From the NCBI RefSeq assembly GCF_016595795.1, contig NZ_JAENHN010000037.1, positions 1-64,000 of the forward strand: a DNA stretch of 64,000 nucleotides, read 5' to 3'. This document shows positions 18,403-27,288 of this stretch, one piece after another. Source of the DNA: Clostridium yunnanense. GTDB lineage: Bacteria > Bacillota > Clostridia > Clostridiales > Clostridiaceae. The translations under genes and the position numbers were made by a program. How positions within the stretch are numbered: position 1 is the stretch's first letter; each line of letters begins with the position of its first letter. A model generated the notes under the pieces. The model was given only the letters and a program-made list of their open reading frames with translations. It had not been told where the DNA came from and did no database searches.

Positions 18403-21400
18403 TTACTTACTTCCATATACCTCAAACTCCCATAAAGAGAAGCCATATGGAGGCAAGCCTCTTAAAGTTCCATACATTCTTACATGTCTTGCTTGAACCT
18501 TGTTCATTGCGATTTCATCTATATTACCATCACTATTACTTTCAGTATATGCGTCCTTCCAATCAGTTTCAGTTGGATTTGCTACAGTTGCAACTTGAAT
18601 CTTGTATTGTTTACCATAAGCCGCTTCCCAGTTTAGTACGACCTTATCTAAGGTGTAAAGATCACCTAGATTTACTGCTATCCATTGAGTATCATTAAAA
18701 GCTGATTCCCACCTTGTACCTTTATTGCCATCGAAAGCAAGGGAAGTAGTTCCTGAAGATGCAGTAGCTGTCTTGTTTAAAGCTATATTTTCAGTTGCTA
18801 CTGATGCCTTAACCAATCCATTTATTGCTGCTGTTAAAGTAGCAACTGCATTATCTACCTCTGTTTGAGTTGCATCAGCTTTATTCTTTATAGTTAAAGC
18901 ATTTGTTAAAGCATTTTGAAGCGTTGACCAAGAAGCTGCTGTGTATTCTGCTTGAACCTTTCCTTGAGCTTCTGTAATTTTTGAGTTTAAAGTAGTCTTA
19001 TCTGCAGAAGTTGATGATACCGCTGTTCCGTAAACTTCAAATTCCCATAATGAGTATCCCCATATAGTTCCTCTTTCTAAGCCATATATTCTTACATGTC
19101 TTACTTGTTGTCCTGAAAGTTTACTTGAGACTACTCCAGCTTTTCCATTTACTTCTGTATAAAGATCAGTCCAATCACTATCTGTTGTTGGTGCTGCTAC
19201 AGTAGAACCTTGTATTTTATAAGTTTTGCCATAGGCACCTTCCCAGTTTAGGTCTACTCTGTCAAGTTTATATAAACCACCCAAGTCTACTGAAACCCAT
19301 TGTGTATTTGAAGCTTCTGACTCCCATCTTGTACCTATGTTACCGTCAAAAGCGTTTTGAACAGGTTGAACATTTGTTGAAGCATTTCCTTTTTTATTTA
19401 GTGCTAAATTAGTTGTAGGTGCTGGATTTCCAGTGCCATTTACATCCTTTATGCTCACATCATCAAGGTATATATTGTGTTCTCCAGTAGGTGTAACATT
19501 TGTTCCGTCTTCAATATAACCAAGCAGATAAGTTAAGTTCATATTTGTATCTTGAGTTGGCTTAATAGTATATTTATAAACTGCATTTTGATCTGAAGTA
19601 ATATTGAAGTTTAACTTTGGACTACCTTGATAATTGGTTAATTCAACTATTATTGGACGGTTAACTGTAGACCATGCCTTAAAGCTTAATTCATAAGTTT
19701 TATTTGCTGATAACTGTATATTTTTTTGAGAAAATTGAGTAGACCAGCTAAATGGTACCTTCCATTCATTATCTTTTGCACCATGATAATTAATCTTTAT
19801 GTTTGCCACTCCATTTGAAATAGAATAGCTTGACCAGTCAGGCGCATTGTTCCAAAACTCCCAGTTAGTATTGCCTAATGCCATGTTACCATTCAACACC
19901 ACATTACCATCAACTGAATAAACTGTTTGAGTAACTGTTGTTTTATCATATCCAGTAGCTTCTACTGTTACTGTATAGCTGCCTTCAGTAGTAAATACTC
20001 CTGGTACTATTGAAAGCTTTCCAGCAGTAAGTGTATATGAACTCTTTGCTAAAGTAGTACCGTTAACCTTAACAGCTGCAACTGCACTTATCCAGCTTGA
20101 ATCTTGCCCAGTTACTATATCAATAGGTTGGCCTACATTATTAGTAGTTGAATCTGCTACAAGCATTGGAGGTTTTTTCACTGGAGGATTTTTTATTTGT
20201 AAAACTACATTGTCTATAAATACATCTCCAACAGCTCCTTGACCAGTCTTCCCAAGTAGGAACTTAAGAGCAACTGTATCATCAGATGAAACTCTAAAGT
20301 TGTATTCAAAGTGCTTTGAGGTTGGAGTTGTTGCTAATGATCCAGACGCAAATTTTCTTGTATAAGAACCATTTTCTAAAACAGCTTCTATATCACGATT
20401 TACAGATGATCTAGCATCAAAGGATAAAACATAATCAAAACCTTTAAATAATTTCAGATTTGATTGGTTTAGCATTACATTCCAAGCTTCGCCACCAAGA
20501 TTTGAAACACTTACTTTTGCCTCACCATTTGATCCATCAAAAGTAGCTGCTCCACCTTGAAGGAATTGCTCCCATTTATTTAATCCAAGTGAAAAATCAC
20601 CATTCTTAAGTGGGAATAAATCAATTACAGAGTAATCAACGTTGTTGTTTGTTGTACGTATTAGACTTATATTATCTAAGTAAACATTTATATTCTTTCC
20701 ACCTAGATTGAATACAAGCTGCCCTTCAGTATCAGTTATACCTGCTGGCATTGTAAAGATAACAGTTTGCTTTGAAGTTGTTGTGGTTAAATTCAAAGTT
20801 TTAGCAGTATATACTGTTGTACCACTTTTGCTTAAGAATTTAACTTCCATATCTCTAGCTGCAGCAGCTCTAGCATCAAAAGTTAATTGATATGTGTCGT
20901 TTTGAAGGAGATTTATACCCTTTTGTGATAACTGAACAGCTTCTCTAGTAACCCCACCATTTGTGATTGATACTCCTAGTTCTGTAGTATCTGGATTTAC
21001 AGAAGCTGTTGCAGTAGCTGAAGCTGTACTAAAATTCCAGAAGGCCATACGTTGCATTGTTCCTAGCTTAAAGCTTCCATTATACACATGATTACCATCA
21101 TCTAAAGGAGTCTTAGCAGCATTTGAATCGTATAATCCATCTACTTCTTGAACCTTCACGTTACCAACCCATACTGCGCTGTTGTTGGTCCCCATATTAA
21201 ATTCCATTCTAGCTGCTATATCTGTTGCACCCTGCATCTGGAATCTATACTCATAGCTTTGTACTGAAGTCTTTAGTGAAACATCAAAATTATCTGAATA
21301 AGTAGGCCAGCCTTTATCAGCACCGCCTCCGAATTTAACACTTATATTTCTACTAGCAGCTGCCTTTGCATCAAAGGTTAACTTATAGTATCTGCCTTTT

Positions 21401-23934
21401 GCTAAAGAAAGATTTTGTATAAGCTGCAGTGCATAGTTTTGAGTACCTGCATTTGCGATATTAACTTTTGCAAATCTTATATTATTAATTGTGTCTATAG
21501 ATACACTACCTGCCCCTCCTGCATCTGGCACATGAACAAAGTTCCAGTTTTCAGTGTTAAGGCTTCCAGTTGTAACATCTGTAATTGGTTGATTGAAGTT
21601 AACATCATGTACGTAGTTGCCATCTATAGGCTGTTTTGCATTGCTTGGAAGTGTATCCTTTGTAAGTACTGGCTCTACTGGCTGCTTATATGCTCTTCCA
21701 GTTAAGTTGTAAGCACGAACATAATCCACTTCCATCTTTGCAGGAAAATCACTTGATGATGGCTCCTTACCAGCATCATAACTACCACCAACTGCTAAGT
21801 TTAAAACTATATAGAAGGATTTATCAAAAGGAGCTGGGTAAGCATTCTTGTCTGGTTGTCCTTCACTTTGGCTAAACCAATTATTTGTTGTTTGATATAA
21901 AATCCCATCTACATACCATCTGATTTCTCCTGGTTCCCATTCTAGAGAATAAGTATGGAATCCAGTTATATCTTGTCCTGCAGGGAAATTATATGAAGCT
22001 CCTGTTGCCTTATTATTTGGCCATGGCTTTCCATAATGTATTGTACCATCTACCTTATCTACTTCACGCCCTCTAGCTTCCATAATATCAATCTCTCCTG
22101 AGGATGCCCAGGTTCCATATTCACTATTCTTTGGTAGCATCCAGAACGCCGGCCAGAAACCTTGACCTTTTGGAAGCTTCATTCTAGCTTCAAACTTTCC
22201 ATATCTTTGACTAAAAGTAGGACTAGTCCATAATCTTCCTGAGGTATAAGTTTTCCCGTTTTTAGCTTCAGGTTTTGCTTCTATTACCAAATTACCATTT
22301 TGTTCTTTTATATTTTCTTTTTGATAATATTGCTTTTCATTATTACCCCAGCCATCTATACCATACTCGGCTCCAGTTCCATTTTGATAGCCCCATTTAT
22401 CTAAGTTAACACCGTTAGTATCAACATTAGTACCAGAACCATCGAACTCGTCGTTCCATGCTAAGGACCAATCACTCTTTGCTTGTATAGGCTGTACTAC
22501 ATCTGTCTTTTCAAAGCCATTGGCTCTTACAGCTATAGCATAGTCTTTTAGCTGAGTAAATTGACTTGCCTTTATAAGGATATAACCTGCAGCCTTTGTG
22601 TAATTACTGCTATCTATTGTATTCCCATCAATAGTAACTGCACTTATAGCATTTCTCCATGCTAAATTATCTGCAAAGGTTATCTTTATATCTTGACCTA
22701 GCTCATTTTTATCCGCATCTGGTGACAATACTGGACCAAATGGAAGATGTATATTATCGGTGGCATCAGCTGCCTCTCCAGCTGCATCCTTAGCTCCTTT
22801 TAATTCAAATCTAACATTATCTATAAATACATCATGAACACCAATTGATGTAGCATCTACCTTCCCAAGTAAAAACTTTAATGCTGCTACATCATCTTTA
22901 CCCATTGTGAAATCAAAACTATAAGTTTGAACATAACTGTCTAACTTAACCGTCTTGTCCAAATAACGAGTATTTGCTGAATTGGCCGCAACTACTTGAA
23001 TGTTCCTTGGAATAGTAGATCTTCCATTAAAGTATATTGTATATGTCTTCCCATTCACTAAAGAAAGATTCCCTTGAGAAAGGCTTACATCAGTAGCTGC
23101 ACTTCCTACCTTAGCTACGTGGAATTTCATGCCTCCATTTTCTACTGCATACTTTGTTTCAGTATCAATTCCAGTGCTTCTTCCCTGTACAAATTCAGTC
23201 CAATTGTTTGTTCCATCTGTAAAATATCCATTTTTAAGTAAAAAGGCCTTGTCTCTTGCTCCCTTTACCTCTACTCTTACATTGTCCACATAAACATCAT
23301 GGGATGCCAAGGTTCCATTTCCATCAATCTTACCTAAAAGCACCTTAAAGGAAGTAGTCATATCTGCAGTAACTGGCAGCTCATAGCTTAAAGTTTTTTG
23401 GGTTGCTGTTATAGCTTCATTTTTAGAAATATATCTTGTTCCATTAGCATCATCAACTACAATTTCAACGTTTCTAGCAGCACTTGATCTTATGTCTAAA
23501 GATACCACATAAGTTTGTCCACCATACATTTTAAAGTCATTTTGCATAAGCATAACATCCCAAGGGTTGTTTCCAACACTAGAAACTGTATATTTAAGTT
23601 CTCCATTCTGTACGCTTGCTCCAGTGACCTTATCCCAACCGTCATATCTTCCTTGTACGAAATCTGACCATTTTGTCATGCCATTTGAAAAATCTCCATT
23701 CTTAAGTGGAAATTGATCGTTTAATGCAAGTTCACTTCCAGCAATGGCAGCTAAAGCAGTAGTTACTCTACTAGTGATCGAACTAGTAGCTGTTGATGTA
23801 GTTTGACCCAAGGCTACCAAGGCGGGACTTAGCCCAACATCTCCTAGTACGAAAAGTCCAGCCATAAATAAGCCAATACCTCGCTTAGCCTTATTTCTTG
23901 ATTTTTTACCCTTAAAATTCATAAACTTTTTCAT
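18403..23934 (-). CDS. Secreted multidomain GH16 beta-glucanase (paralogue)
   Basis: 1843 aa. Order: signal/anchor (about 18-45); two CBM4/9-like modules (70-378); HID-like module (about 400-482); GH16 (489-748, catalytic E614, D616, E619 in GEIDIMEARG); CBM4/9-like modules (770-1250); HID-like (1258-1338); CBM4/9-like (1342-1498); F5/8C/CBM32-like (1507-1637); FIVAR (1640-1710); second F5/8C-like (1715-1843). It aligns in order with residues about 1256-2890 of the giant neighbour, with one extra F5/8C module and without the Ig-like repeats, first GH16 and C-terminal module. Predicted extracellular endo-beta-1,3(4)-glucanase with strong glucan-binding capacity. RBS AGGAGA before the ATG; cre-like site 46 bp upstream. 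Confidence 0.93.
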   Translation of the reverse strand: MKKFMNFKGKKSRNKAKRGIGLFMAGLFVLGDVGLSPALVALGQTTSTATSSITSRVTTALAAIAGSELALNDQFPLKNGDFSNGMTKWSDFVQGRYDGWDKVTGASVQNGELKYTVSSVGNNPWDVMLMQNDFKMYGGQTYVVSLDIRSSAARNVEIVVDDANGTRYISKNEAITATQKTLSYELPVTADMTTSFKVLLGKIDGNGTLASHDVYVDNVRVEVKGARDKAFLLKNGYFTDGTNNWTEFVQGRSTGIDTETKYAVENGGMKFHVAKVGSAATDVSLSQGNLSLVNGKTYTIYFNGRSTIPRNIQVVAANSANTRYLDKTVKLDSYVQTYSFDFTMGKDDVAALKFLLGKVDATSIGVHDVFIDNVRFELKGAKDAAGEAADATDNIHLPFGPVLSPDADKNELGQDIKITFADNLAWRNAISAVTIDGNTIDSSNYTKAAGYILIKASQFTQLKDYAIAVRANGFEKTDVVQPIQAKSDWSLAWNDEFDGSGTNVDTNGVNLDKWGYQNGTGAEYGIDGWGNNEKQYYQKENIKEQNGNLVIEAKPEAKNGKTYTSGRLWTSPTFSQRYGKFEARMKLPKGQGFWPAFWMLPKNSEYGTWASSGEIDIMEARGREVDKVDGTIHYGKPWPNNKATGASYNFPAGQDITGFHTYSLEWEPGEIRWYVDGILYQTTNNWFSQSEGQPDKNAYPAPFDKSFYIVLNLAVGGSYDAGKEPSSSDFPAKMEVDYVRAYNLTGRAYKQPVEPVLTKDTLPSNAKQPIDGNYVHDVNFNQPITDVTTGSLNTENWNFVHVPDAGGAGSVSIDTINNIRFAKVNIANAGTQNYALQLIQNLSLAKGRYYKLTFDAKAAASRNISVKFGGGADKGWPTYSDNFDVSLKTSVQSYEYRFQMQGATDIAARMEFNMGTNNSAVWVGNVKVQEVDGLYDSNAAKTPLDDGNHVYNGSFKLGTMQRMAFWNFSTASATATASVNPDTTELGVSITNGGVTREAVQLSQKGINLLQNDTYQLTFDARAAAARDMEVKFLSKSGTTVYTAKTLNLTTTTSKQTVIFTMPAGITDTEGQLVFNLGGKNINVYLDNISLIRTTNNNVDYSVIDLFPLKNGDFSLGLNKWEQFLQGGAATFDGSNGEAKVSVSNLGGEAWNVMLNQSNLKLFKGFDYVLSFDARSSVNRDIEAVLENGSYTRKFASGSLATTPTSKHFEYNFRVSSDDTVALKFLLGKTGQGAVGDVFIDNVVLQIKNPPVKKPPMLVADSTTNNVGQPIDIVTGQDSSWISAVAAVKVNGTTLAKSSYTLTAGKLSIVPGVFTTEGSYTVTVEATGYDKTTVTQTVYSVDGNVVLNGNMALGNTNWEFWNNAPDWSSYSISNGVANIKINYHGAKDNEWKVPFSWSTQFSQKNIQLSANKTYELSFKAWSTVNRPIIVELTNYQGSPKLNFNITSDQNAVYKYTIKPTQDTNMNLTYLLGYIEDGTNVTPTGEHNIYLDDVSIKDVNGTGNPAPTTNLALNKKGNASTNVQPVQNAFDGNIGTRWESEASNTQWVSVDLGGLYKLDRVDLNWEGAYGKTYKIQGSTVAAPTTDSDWTDLYTEVNGKAGVVSSKLSGQQVRHVRIYGLERGTIWGYSLWEFEVYGTAVSSTSADKTTLNSKITEAQGKVQAEYTAASWSTLQNALTNALTIKNKADATQTEVDNAVATLTAAINGLVKASVATENIALNKTATASSGTTSLAFDGNKGTRWESAFNDTQWIAVNLGDLYTLDKVVLNWEAAYGKQYKIQVATVANPTETDWKDAYTESNSDGNIDEIAMNKVQARHVRMYGTLRGLPPYGFSLWEFEVYGSK

Positions 23935-23979
23935 AAATTCTCTCCTATTCGTTTAACAATATATTGTAACTTATTTAGA

Positions 23980-23993
23980 TTATAACGATTACA
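23980..23993. promoter_or_regulatory. cre-like site upstream of the second GH16 gene
   Basis: On the minus strand TGTAATCGTTATAA matches the cre consensus at 13 of 14 positions and overlaps a TATAAT that may be the -10. It is 46 bp from the start codon, the same geometry as in the paralogue. Confidence 0.6.
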
Positions 23994-24021
23994 TTGCTCC
24001 CTCCATTCTGCATTAATATTC

Positions 24022-24040
24022 TTATGACATGGCTTTATTA
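24022..24040. promoter_or_regulatory. Shared upstream block of GH16 genes (copy 2)
   Basis: TTATGACATGGCTTTATTA; partner of 17944-17962 (16 of 19 identical). Function unknown. Confidence 0.4.
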
Positions 24041-24410
24041 ATTTCACATATTACTTTAGTGTCTACTCTTCAACATGTTTATAATTTTTTTGCTTATATA
24101 TTCTGTAATTGCATATTTATTATTTAATAAGTGCTTCAATATTCCTGAGTACTCTATCTTATAACTTGGTATATTTTTGTTTGAATTTTAGTGTAATATT
24201 GGTAAGATTATATATAGATATGACAATTTTATTATTTAGAGTTAGATTAAGCTTCAATGATAAGAAGTTCTTGAGTAACTATTAAAGCTATTATATAGTT
24301 GCTATAACTTTCTTGCATAACTTATTTCTGATTGATTGTGTGATTATTTTTATACTCACGTCACAATATACTGCAGTTATGATACATTATAGATATTATT
24401 GGGATTTTTC

Positions 24411-24451
24411 ACAACACCTCTTTTTTTGGATATACACTACTTTTTTTATAT
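24411..24451. promoter_or_regulatory. Shared T-rich upstream element of GH16 genes (copy 2)
   Basis: Partner of 18211-18251. Both contain TTTTTTTGGATAT followed by TTTTTTTATAT with the same internal spacing. It lies about 480-520 bp upstream of the second GH16 start. Confidence 0.45.
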
Positions 24452-24641
24452 TCACGTAAAAATACCGCCATCAATTATGATTCCGACTTTTTTATTCTTT
24501 AGAAATTTACAACTCAATTATATCCATGGATAGATATGAGCAAGAACTTAGAACATAACATAAGTGAAAGATTAAAAAAGAATAATATGTCTCCAGCAAG
24601 AGTTTCTTCACTATATTCAGAAAAGGCAGCTGCACAAAAAA

Positions 24642-24674
24642 AATCACTGAAGAAAGTCGCTTCAGTGATTTTTT
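24642..24674 (-). terminator. Terminator of the ger operon
   Basis: AATCACTGAAG (24642-24652) pairs perfectly with CTTCAGTGATT (24660-24670), 7-nt loop. A and T runs on both sides make it usable in both directions. It lies right after the small membrane gene that ends the ger operon. Confidence 0.8.
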
Positions 24675-24682
24675 AATATTAT

Positions 24683-24847
24683 TTATCTACTAAACAATAC
24701 AAATCCAGGGATAAAAGTTCCTAAAACAGCAAGCGCTAAGATAGCAATTCCGCCAAGTTTATTATTATGTTTTGTAATCAAGTTTACCCCATAAGTACAT
24801 GTATAAAAGCAACTTACTAGCATAAATAGCAGTAGTAGAACTTTCAT
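24683..24847 (-). CDS. 54-aa two-helix membrane protein closing the ger operon (D-subunit-like)
   Basis: Translation: MKVLLLLFMLVSCFYTCTYG in the first 20 residues, then a short polar loop ITKHNNKLGG, then a second hydrophobic helix (about 33-52) ending FSR. The ATG lies one base after the gerKC stop, with a GGAGG ribosome binding site 8 nt away, so translation is clearly intended. Some GerA-type receptor operons encode a small two-helix D subunit; size, topology and place fit this, but no sequence identity can be claimed. It would sit in the spore inner membrane with the receptor. An uncharacterised small membrane protein is the alternative. Confidence 0.7.
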   Translation of the reverse strand: MKVLLLLFMLVSCFYTCTYGVNLITKHNNKLGGIAILALAVLGTFIPGFVLFSR

Positions 24848-24848
24848 C

Positions 24849-26192
24849 TTATTTTCCTCCAGTTATTATGGTATCTTCATTATCTCTAATAGGTGCTGAA
24901 CTAAACATTATTCCTGTCCTTCTTACATTTGCATCAACTTCTACATTTATTTTTGCATCTTTATAATGTTTCAACCAATTATACTCCTCAAATTTAGTCA
25001 CAGTAGAAAAATTCCTAGCTGCTATTTTCCCAAATCCAAAGATATCAGTATTGTAGTCCTGCTGAGTTTTTCTTATTAGATCTGAAACTCCTCTCTGTAT
25101 AATCTGTTCTATTGAATTATTTAACTCATCAATTTTATCTAATCTTTCGTAAGGCAATCTGCTTTGAATAGCTCCTATATCTGCTTCAATATTTAGTTTG
25201 ACATTAATTATTGGGATACCCTCCTTAAAATATGCAGATATTTTGGGTCTCCGCCCCAATCTCATATCAACTACAATAGCCTTATTTTTACTTTGTTCAT
25301 CTTCTATTGTAAAAAAGCCTTTTTTGAACTTACCAACTACCATTAACAGATATCTAGTTTCATATGCATTTAAAGCACCTACCATTTTACTTCCATTAAA
25401 AACCGCTACTCCCATAAATTCTATCTTCCTGTTTCCACTTCTAGGCATTTCGCCTGGCGGCAAATTATACTGGGTTTTTAACATAGAGGAAAATATCTCA
25501 TCAGAGTCTAAAGGTAACGAGCCGCCTTTATCCAATGGCTGCAGCTTTTTAAATTCATTTAGTCCTGCATAAACAGAATAAGATTGCTTGTATGGAGAAA
25601 TAACACCAGTGTAAAACTCCTGAAACGACTGTTCTGGATAGTAGCCTGAATAATTTGCTTGAGTAGATGCAAGTTCCATAGCTTTTGCTGTACTCTCTCC
25701 TATTAAGGTATTATTATTTCTAATAAATTCTTCAGCACTTCCTTTGCATATCACAACTTGCATTATTCTTCTGGTTTCTCTGAATCTTGAAATTGGTGCT
25801 AAATAATCTTCAATGCCTTCCCTTGCTACTGCCTCAGAAAAAATTATGGTTTTTGTATGTACAAGTGATATTCTCCTTGTTGTTGCACTGCCTAAAAGGT
25901 TTATTCCTTCTAAAATAGATGGAGCTTCCACTGTTTCAAATAATGTATTACCGTTATTAGATATACCATGAGTCGAACCATTGCTATTTTTATCATTCCC
26001 TGAGTTATCATTACCGCCTGACTTATACACTGGAAACTGAACCGTAAGCCTCATTTTATTACAAATTCCCTTGTCGCATCCAATGACCAGTGAATATACC
26101 TGATCATCTATCTCCCTACTATCTTTTGTACAACCCGTCAAAAATAAACAACTTAAAAAAATCAGTATCATAATTATACTAAGTTTCTTCAT
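24849..26192 (-). CDS. gerKC: Ger(x)C-family spore germination lipoprotein (C subunit)
   Basis: A 447-aa lipoprotein subunit of a GerA-type nutrient germinant receptor in the spore inner membrane. The signal peptide ends in a lipobox, LTGC (Cys near residue 21), followed by DSREIDDQVYSLVIGCDKG, a typical GerC start. The RRISLVHTKTIIFSE segment is also characteristic of the family. An earlier in-frame start exists 27 bp upstream, but the chosen ATG has GGAGGT at 10 nt. It overlaps the gerKB end by 14 bp, so the two are translationally coupled. The A, B and C subunits act together. Confidence 0.93.
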   Translation of the reverse strand: MKKLSIIMILIFLSCLFLTGCTKDSREIDDQVYSLVIGCDKGICNKMRLTVQFPVYKSGGNDNSGNDKNSNGSTHGISNNGNTLFETVEAPSILEGINLLGSATTRRISLVHTKTIIFSEAVAREGIEDYLAPISRFRETRRIMQVVICKGSAEEFIRNNNTLIGESTAKAMELASTQANYSGYYPEQSFQEFYTGVISPYKQSYSVYAGLNEFKKLQPLDKGGSLPLDSDEIFSSMLKTQYNLPPGEMPRSGNRKIEFMGVAVFNGSKMVGALNAYETRYLLMVVGKFKKGFFTIEDEQSKNKAIVVDMRLGRRPKISAYFKEGIPIINVKLNIEADIGAIQSRLPYERLDKIDELNNSIEQIIQRGVSDLIRKTQQDYNTDIFGFGKIAARNFSTVTKFEEYNWLKHYKDAKINVEVDANVRRTGIMFSSAPIRDNEDTIITGGK

Positions 26193-27288
26193 TTGTAAGC
26201 ATACCTCCTTTATTACCACGAAATATAGAAATTAATAAAACTAATATTGGTATAAAGTAAGTAATTAAAAGACTATATTGTCTAATTGATTTAATATAAA
26301 CCTCAGTAGCTTCACTTATATTCTTTGGCAAAAGTGTTACCATGAAAGTAAAATAAACAAAAGGAAGTAAACAAGGTCTGTGATTAGAAACATTAAAAGC
26401 TTTACAAAAGATGCTTATAGCAACATAAAAAGCCACTGAAACATTTATTATAGAAGCAATAACCCAAATGAATATAAATACACTTTCTATTCTTTGAAGA
26501 AATCTATTTATATAAATTATTCTTGAAAGCTGAAAGAGTGATGACAGATTTTCTCCTCCTTGCGAATATTCAAAGGCCATTAAGGCACATACAGTACCCA
26601 TACTTATTATAATTCCTGATAGCGCTAAGCTTACTAAACCCACCTTCTTTAGATTTTTATTTTCATGAAGACAATTAGATAAGAATGCAAGAAAAATAAC
26701 TTCACTATATGCTGATGCCCTCCAAAATCCTGTACTAAATATGCTTTTTACCCCATATCCTCCTATAGGTATAAGATTATTTATATCGTAAAATCTGTAG
26801 GGTAATATAAGGATTGTTACTAAACCTATACTTATACAAAAAAATCCTACATATGCCATTCTTGCAATTCCTTCAATACCAACATAGGCATATGAAACAA
26901 CAATTAACAAAAGTACTGTTATAATTATACTTGGCTGTGTACTTGGCAAAACATAGGATATTACCATTTCTACGAATTCTCTTATAGTTGCCCCTGAATA
27001 AAAAATAAAGTAAGCGCAAAATATAAGTGATAAAATTTTACCAATAAACTTTCCTGTAACTATATCAAATATTTGAACAAGATTCTTATTTGGATATCTA
27101 TTCATTAATAAACAAACAATAGAGAATAACATCATACTAATCAAGCACGAAATCAATGTGGCATACCAAGCAGCTGTACTTGTAGCTTTAAATAATACGC
27201 TTATGCTAGTATAAAAAACTTTAGAAGTTAATACTACGGTAGTAAGAGTCACTGCCTCTCTTGTTCCAAATTTGCCTTCCTTAATCAT
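26179..27288 (-). CDS. gerKB: GerB/GerKB-family germination permease subunit
   Basis: A 369-aa membrane protein with about ten helices, of the APC-like endospore germination permease family (Spore_permease). It binds the nutrient germinant in the receptor. The FGTREAVTLTTVVLTSKVFY start and the IREFVEMVISYVLPSTQPS segment are typical. The chosen ATG has GGAGGG at 6 nt; an upstream in-frame ATG overlaps that RBS. It overlaps gerKA by 8 bp and gerKC by 14 bp, so the operon order is A-B-C. Confidence 0.93.
   Translation of the reverse strand: MIKEGKFGTREAVTLTTVVLTSKVFYTSISVLFKATSTAAWYATLISCLISMMLFSIVCLLMNRYPNKNLVQIFDIVTGKFIGKILSLIFCAYFIFYSGATIREFVEMVISYVLPSTQPSIIITVLLLIVVSYAYVGIEGIARMAYVGFFCISIGLVTILILPYRFYDINNLIPIGGYGVKSIFSTGFWRASAYSEVIFLAFLSNCLHENKNLKKVGLVSLALSGIIISMGTVCALMAFEYSQGGENLSSLFQLSRIIYINRFLQRIESVFIFIWVIASIINVSVAFYVAISIFCKAFNVSNHRPCLLPFVYFTFMVTLLPKNISEATEVYIKSIRQYSLLITYFIPILVLLISIFRGNKGGMLTNEET

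Larger units (their letters stand above)
23935..24535. other. Upstream region of the second GH16 gene
   Basis: No gene. It carries the cre-like site (23980-23993), the shared 19-bp block (24022-24040) and the shared T-rich block (24411-24451). The remainder is AT-rich without recognised signals. Confidence 0.55.

Noticed and set aside
8668-23934. Cellulosome (dockerin/cohesin) or S-layer attachment of the GH16 proteins
   Set aside because: The single DFDGDGTID loop is not a paired dockerin repeat, and no SLH or LPxTG motif is present.
24536-24676. 46-aa open frame on the + strand (starts MSKNLEHNISERLKKNNMSP)
   Set aside because: No convincing RBS, and its last codons lie inside the ger operon terminator; probably chance or a decayed fragment.
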